NCBI GenBank assembly: GCA_024305405.1 | Contig: JAKNDB010000065.1 | Span: forward strand, 496,001 to 560,000 | Origin: Dirofilaria immitis | Lineage: Eukaryota; Nematoda; Chromadorea; Rhabditida; Onchocercidae | Direction: 5' to 3' | DNA: 64,000 nt | Shown: positions 61,986-64,000 of the stretch, in pieces | How the letters are laid out: every line of letters starts with the position of its first letter | Numbering within the stretch: position 1 is the stretch's first letter | Translations under genes and position numbers: made by a program | The notes under the pieces: generated by a model | The model's database searches: none | What the model was told of the DNA's origin: nothing | What the model saw: only the letters and a program-made list of their open reading frames with translations

Positions 61986-61989
61986 AATC

Positions 61990-62271
61990 CGATTTTCATT
62001 TAAGCATAATTTATATCAATATTTCCGGAAAGTTTCCTCAGTAAAAGAATCAGATAAAGGAGGAACATTAACAACATAAGCCGGTCTATGATAATTATAA
62101 AAAGAAATATCCAAAAACGAGACAAAAAAACAGAATCAATCATCAAATAATTAAATAAAATAAAACCAACAAAAGTAATCATTGAGCCCAACGAAGAAAT
62201 AATCTGAAAAGTAGAAAAACAATCAGGATAATCCAAAACCTTACGAGGCATACCTTGTAAACCAGCAAAAT
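61990..62271 (-). pseudogene. Nuclear copy of mitochondrial cox1 3' part (NUMT)
   Basis: Read on the minus strand from about 62270, the frame gives HFAGLQGMPRKVLDYPDCFS and then FQIISSLGSMITFVGFILFN, the conserved late helices of cytochrome c oxidase subunit 1 as found in nematode mitochondria. The T-rich coding strand is typical of nematode mtDNA. At a run of seven T (about 62127-62133) the reading shifts. In the other frame the continuation SFYNYHRPAYVVNVPPLSDS looks more like coding sequence, so a one-base loss in the nuclear copy is likely. There is no upstream cox1 sequence beyond about 62271; flanks are ordinary AT-rich nuclear DNA. Non-functional fragment. Confidence 0.88.
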
Positions 62272-62890
62272 GTAATAATATAACTTATTATTACTTATTA
62301 TTTATTGTTATTATCATGATAGGTAGGCAGACAGGAATACTTCAGTTTTTCTACGAATTTATAGATAGTAGATTAAAAAGGAAAAATTCTCGATTTCATT
62401 TAATCAACTGATTTTGATTTCATAATATCAGAGTAAATTATATTATCTTTCTTATCTTTCCATTCTTGCCATTAATTATATTATTTAATTATCAATTATT
62501 ATTTAACTATTTAAATGGGAATCAGTTTACTCATTTTATTTCATTTATTGTATTAGGAAAAAAGAAATGAGAATATTTGTATAATTTAAGTAAAAAAGAA
62601 AGAGAAAATTAGAAATAAAACGAAAAAGGTTGCATCATATTTAATATACAATTTAGCCTATGGCCCAATTCTAATATTCTTGGCCAATAAAGAAAATGAA
62701 CAGAAATGAGCACACTTTAACTAAATGAAAAGCAATAGGCCATCAGAATATATATTTTCCTGCTTTTTCTCTCCTTTTTTTTAAATAGTTAAATATAAAT
62801 AAGCAATGGAAGGCCTGAAAGATTAGTATTCGTATGGGTAGGCTTTAATTTAAAGATGCTTGCCTATTTTTTTCCATTTCCAATAAACTC
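62272..62890. other. AT-rich spacer between NUMT and rRNA fragment
   Basis: No gene, no repeat array beyond short ATT runs next to the NUMT end. Confidence 0.6.
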
Positions 62891-63040
62891 TTCGATTATT
62901 TGCATTATTAACTTTTTCCAGTCTGTAATTCCAGCTCTCAAAGTGTATATCGTCATTGCTGCGATTAAAAAGCTCGTAGTTGGATCTGCGTCTTAGGACT
63001 TGTTTTTTCGATTATTTGCATTATTAACTTCATCCAGTCT
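62891..63040. repeat. 34-bp direct repeat flanking the 18S fragment
   Basis: Copies at 62891-62924 and 63007-63040 begin TTCGATTATTTGCATTATTA and end TCCAGTCT, differing at only two positions (TT versus CA). They bracket the rRNA-derived insert exactly, like a target-site duplication or a duplication made during break repair. Confidence 0.9.
62925..63002 (+). pseudogene. 18S rRNA fragment inserted in spacer DNA
   Basis: Begins GTAATTCCAGCTCTCAAAGT and continues through the universally conserved GTGTATATCGTCATTGCTGC, TTAAAAAGCTCGTAGTTGGA and TCTGCGTCTTAGGACTTG. This is the segment of eukaryotic small-subunit rRNA just 3' of the 530-loop, with a nematode-type continuation. Compared with the conserved form I see one change in the TGCGGTTAAAAAG block (G to A). 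No adjacent 18S sequence is present on either side, so this is a short fragment and not part of an rDNA unit. Confidence 0.93.
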
Positions 63041-64000
63041 ATCTATCTATTTAGATGTGTTATTTGTTTATTTTAAGGGAATAACAAAAATATTTGGCCA
63101 AAATTAAATTTGTCAATTAATTTATCCATTCCAAATCCATTTGAATATTTTCACTCAATTATTATTTTCATAAATATCAGAAAGTTTTGTCTTTTTTATT
63201 TTCTATGTCTTTTTTACTTTCCTACTTTCCTTCCTTTCTTTTCTTTTCTTCTTTTTTCGGATAATTTTTATTTCTCTCCTAAATTCGAAACAACAACAGT
63301 AAAGATAATTTTAGCACAGAGGTAAAAAGAAAAAATGCTCACTTCTAAAATTTGAATTTTATGCTATCGTAAGAGATACTATATGGAATATCTGCTTTTA
63401 CCGATTCATTAAAATTTTTATGTTAAAATTTGAATAAATTCAAAATACTAAAAATGAGTGAAATAAGCGTTAAATTTCAGTTTCATAGTTATTTGATTAG
63501 ATTTCAATCTAAATAATTACTAATAAATAATACATAGAAGATGAAAGAATCGTTTAAAGATTTTATCTTATTAAGCTTAATTACACATCTCTTTCATTTT
63601 CATAATAAAAATCCTTTTTTTTTTCTTTTCATCTCTCTAAGAAAGCTTAATCTTTTCTTTTAAACTACTAGGTATACTCATTATTTTTCAATAATTATAC
63701 GTTGACTGGAAATATAGTTAGATCAAAATAAAATCGAATAGAGCAATATTTCACATTGTTATCATAACTTTCTATCGTGAGAAATTTATCAGTAAAAAAA
63801 GGAGAAAAAGAATATTACGTTAACACATACATAACAACCTATTTAGATAATATGCAACAATAAAAATTTATTTTAACTTTTGAAAAATCAGTAGAATTGA
63901 AAAAAAAAGGATTTAAAATCATCTATAAAGAAACTATTTGTTTGTTTACAGTGAAACACATCCATAGATATTTTGCAATTTTGTTGCTAACTAATTAATG
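63041..64000. other. AT-rich DNA to window end, no gene seen
   Basis: Short pyrimidine-rich tracts (about 63190-63280 and 63617-63660) and no recognisable coding or RNA feature. Confidence 0.6.

Noticed and set aside
62000..62251. Functional small membrane protein on the minus strand
   Set aside because: Recognised as a cox1 fragment of mitochondrial origin with a frameshift, not a nuclear gene.

Overview
The window looks like AT-rich (about 30% GC by eye) nuclear DNA from a parasitic nematode, most likely a spirurid/filarial worm. Four things point that way: multi-exon genes with short introns ending in (T)TTTCAG, plausible trans-splice acceptors just upstream of start codons, a degenerate BEL/Pao retrotransposon, and two organellar/ribosomal fossils (a cox1 piece and an 18S rRNA piece) that read as nematode sequence. 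I see nothing bacterial and no CRISPR array.

Layout. 1-20 kb is gene-poor: microsatellites plus a small family of collagen-like fragments. One fragment with an open frame (16373-16755, +) faces a degenerate inverted copy (11470-12256), and a more decayed relative lies at 8900-9290. 20.2-22.2 kb holds a dead Pao retroelement. 23803-24545 (+) is a complete three-exon cytidine deaminase. 24.5-28.8 kb is AT-rich intergenic DNA. 28848-43290 (-) is a 31-exon receptor protein tyrosine phosphatase of CLR-1 type: signal peptide, Cys-rich EGF-like segment, Ig, FN3 repeats, one membrane helix, active D1 and inactive D2. 43.3-50.1 kb is repeat-rich spacer with a 17-bp minisatellite, a GATG array and several microsatellites. 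50125-50689 (+) is a small secreted Gly/Tyr-rich peptide gene. 52188-61208 (-) is a 28-exon USP47-type deubiquitinase. The last 2.8 kb holds a nuclear copy of the 3' part of mitochondrial cox1 (61990-62271) and an 80-nt 18S rRNA fragment between 34-nt direct repeats (62891-63040).

The protein-coding genes are independent units, not a pathway. CLR-1-type phosphatases act at the plasma membrane against receptor tyrosine kinase signalling, USP47 removes ubiquitin, cytidine deaminase salvages pyrimidines, and the Gly/Tyr peptide is secreted. Exon models were built by hand from splice-site phase and protein family fit; each closes to a whole number of codons. For the phosphatase this holds only if one base is missing from a homopolymer, and it carries an in-frame TGA between D1 and D2. 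The most interesting observations are the defects in that phosphatase, the rRNA fragment with its flanking duplication, the NUMT, and the inverted collagen pair whose non-coding arms are far more similar than its coding exon.
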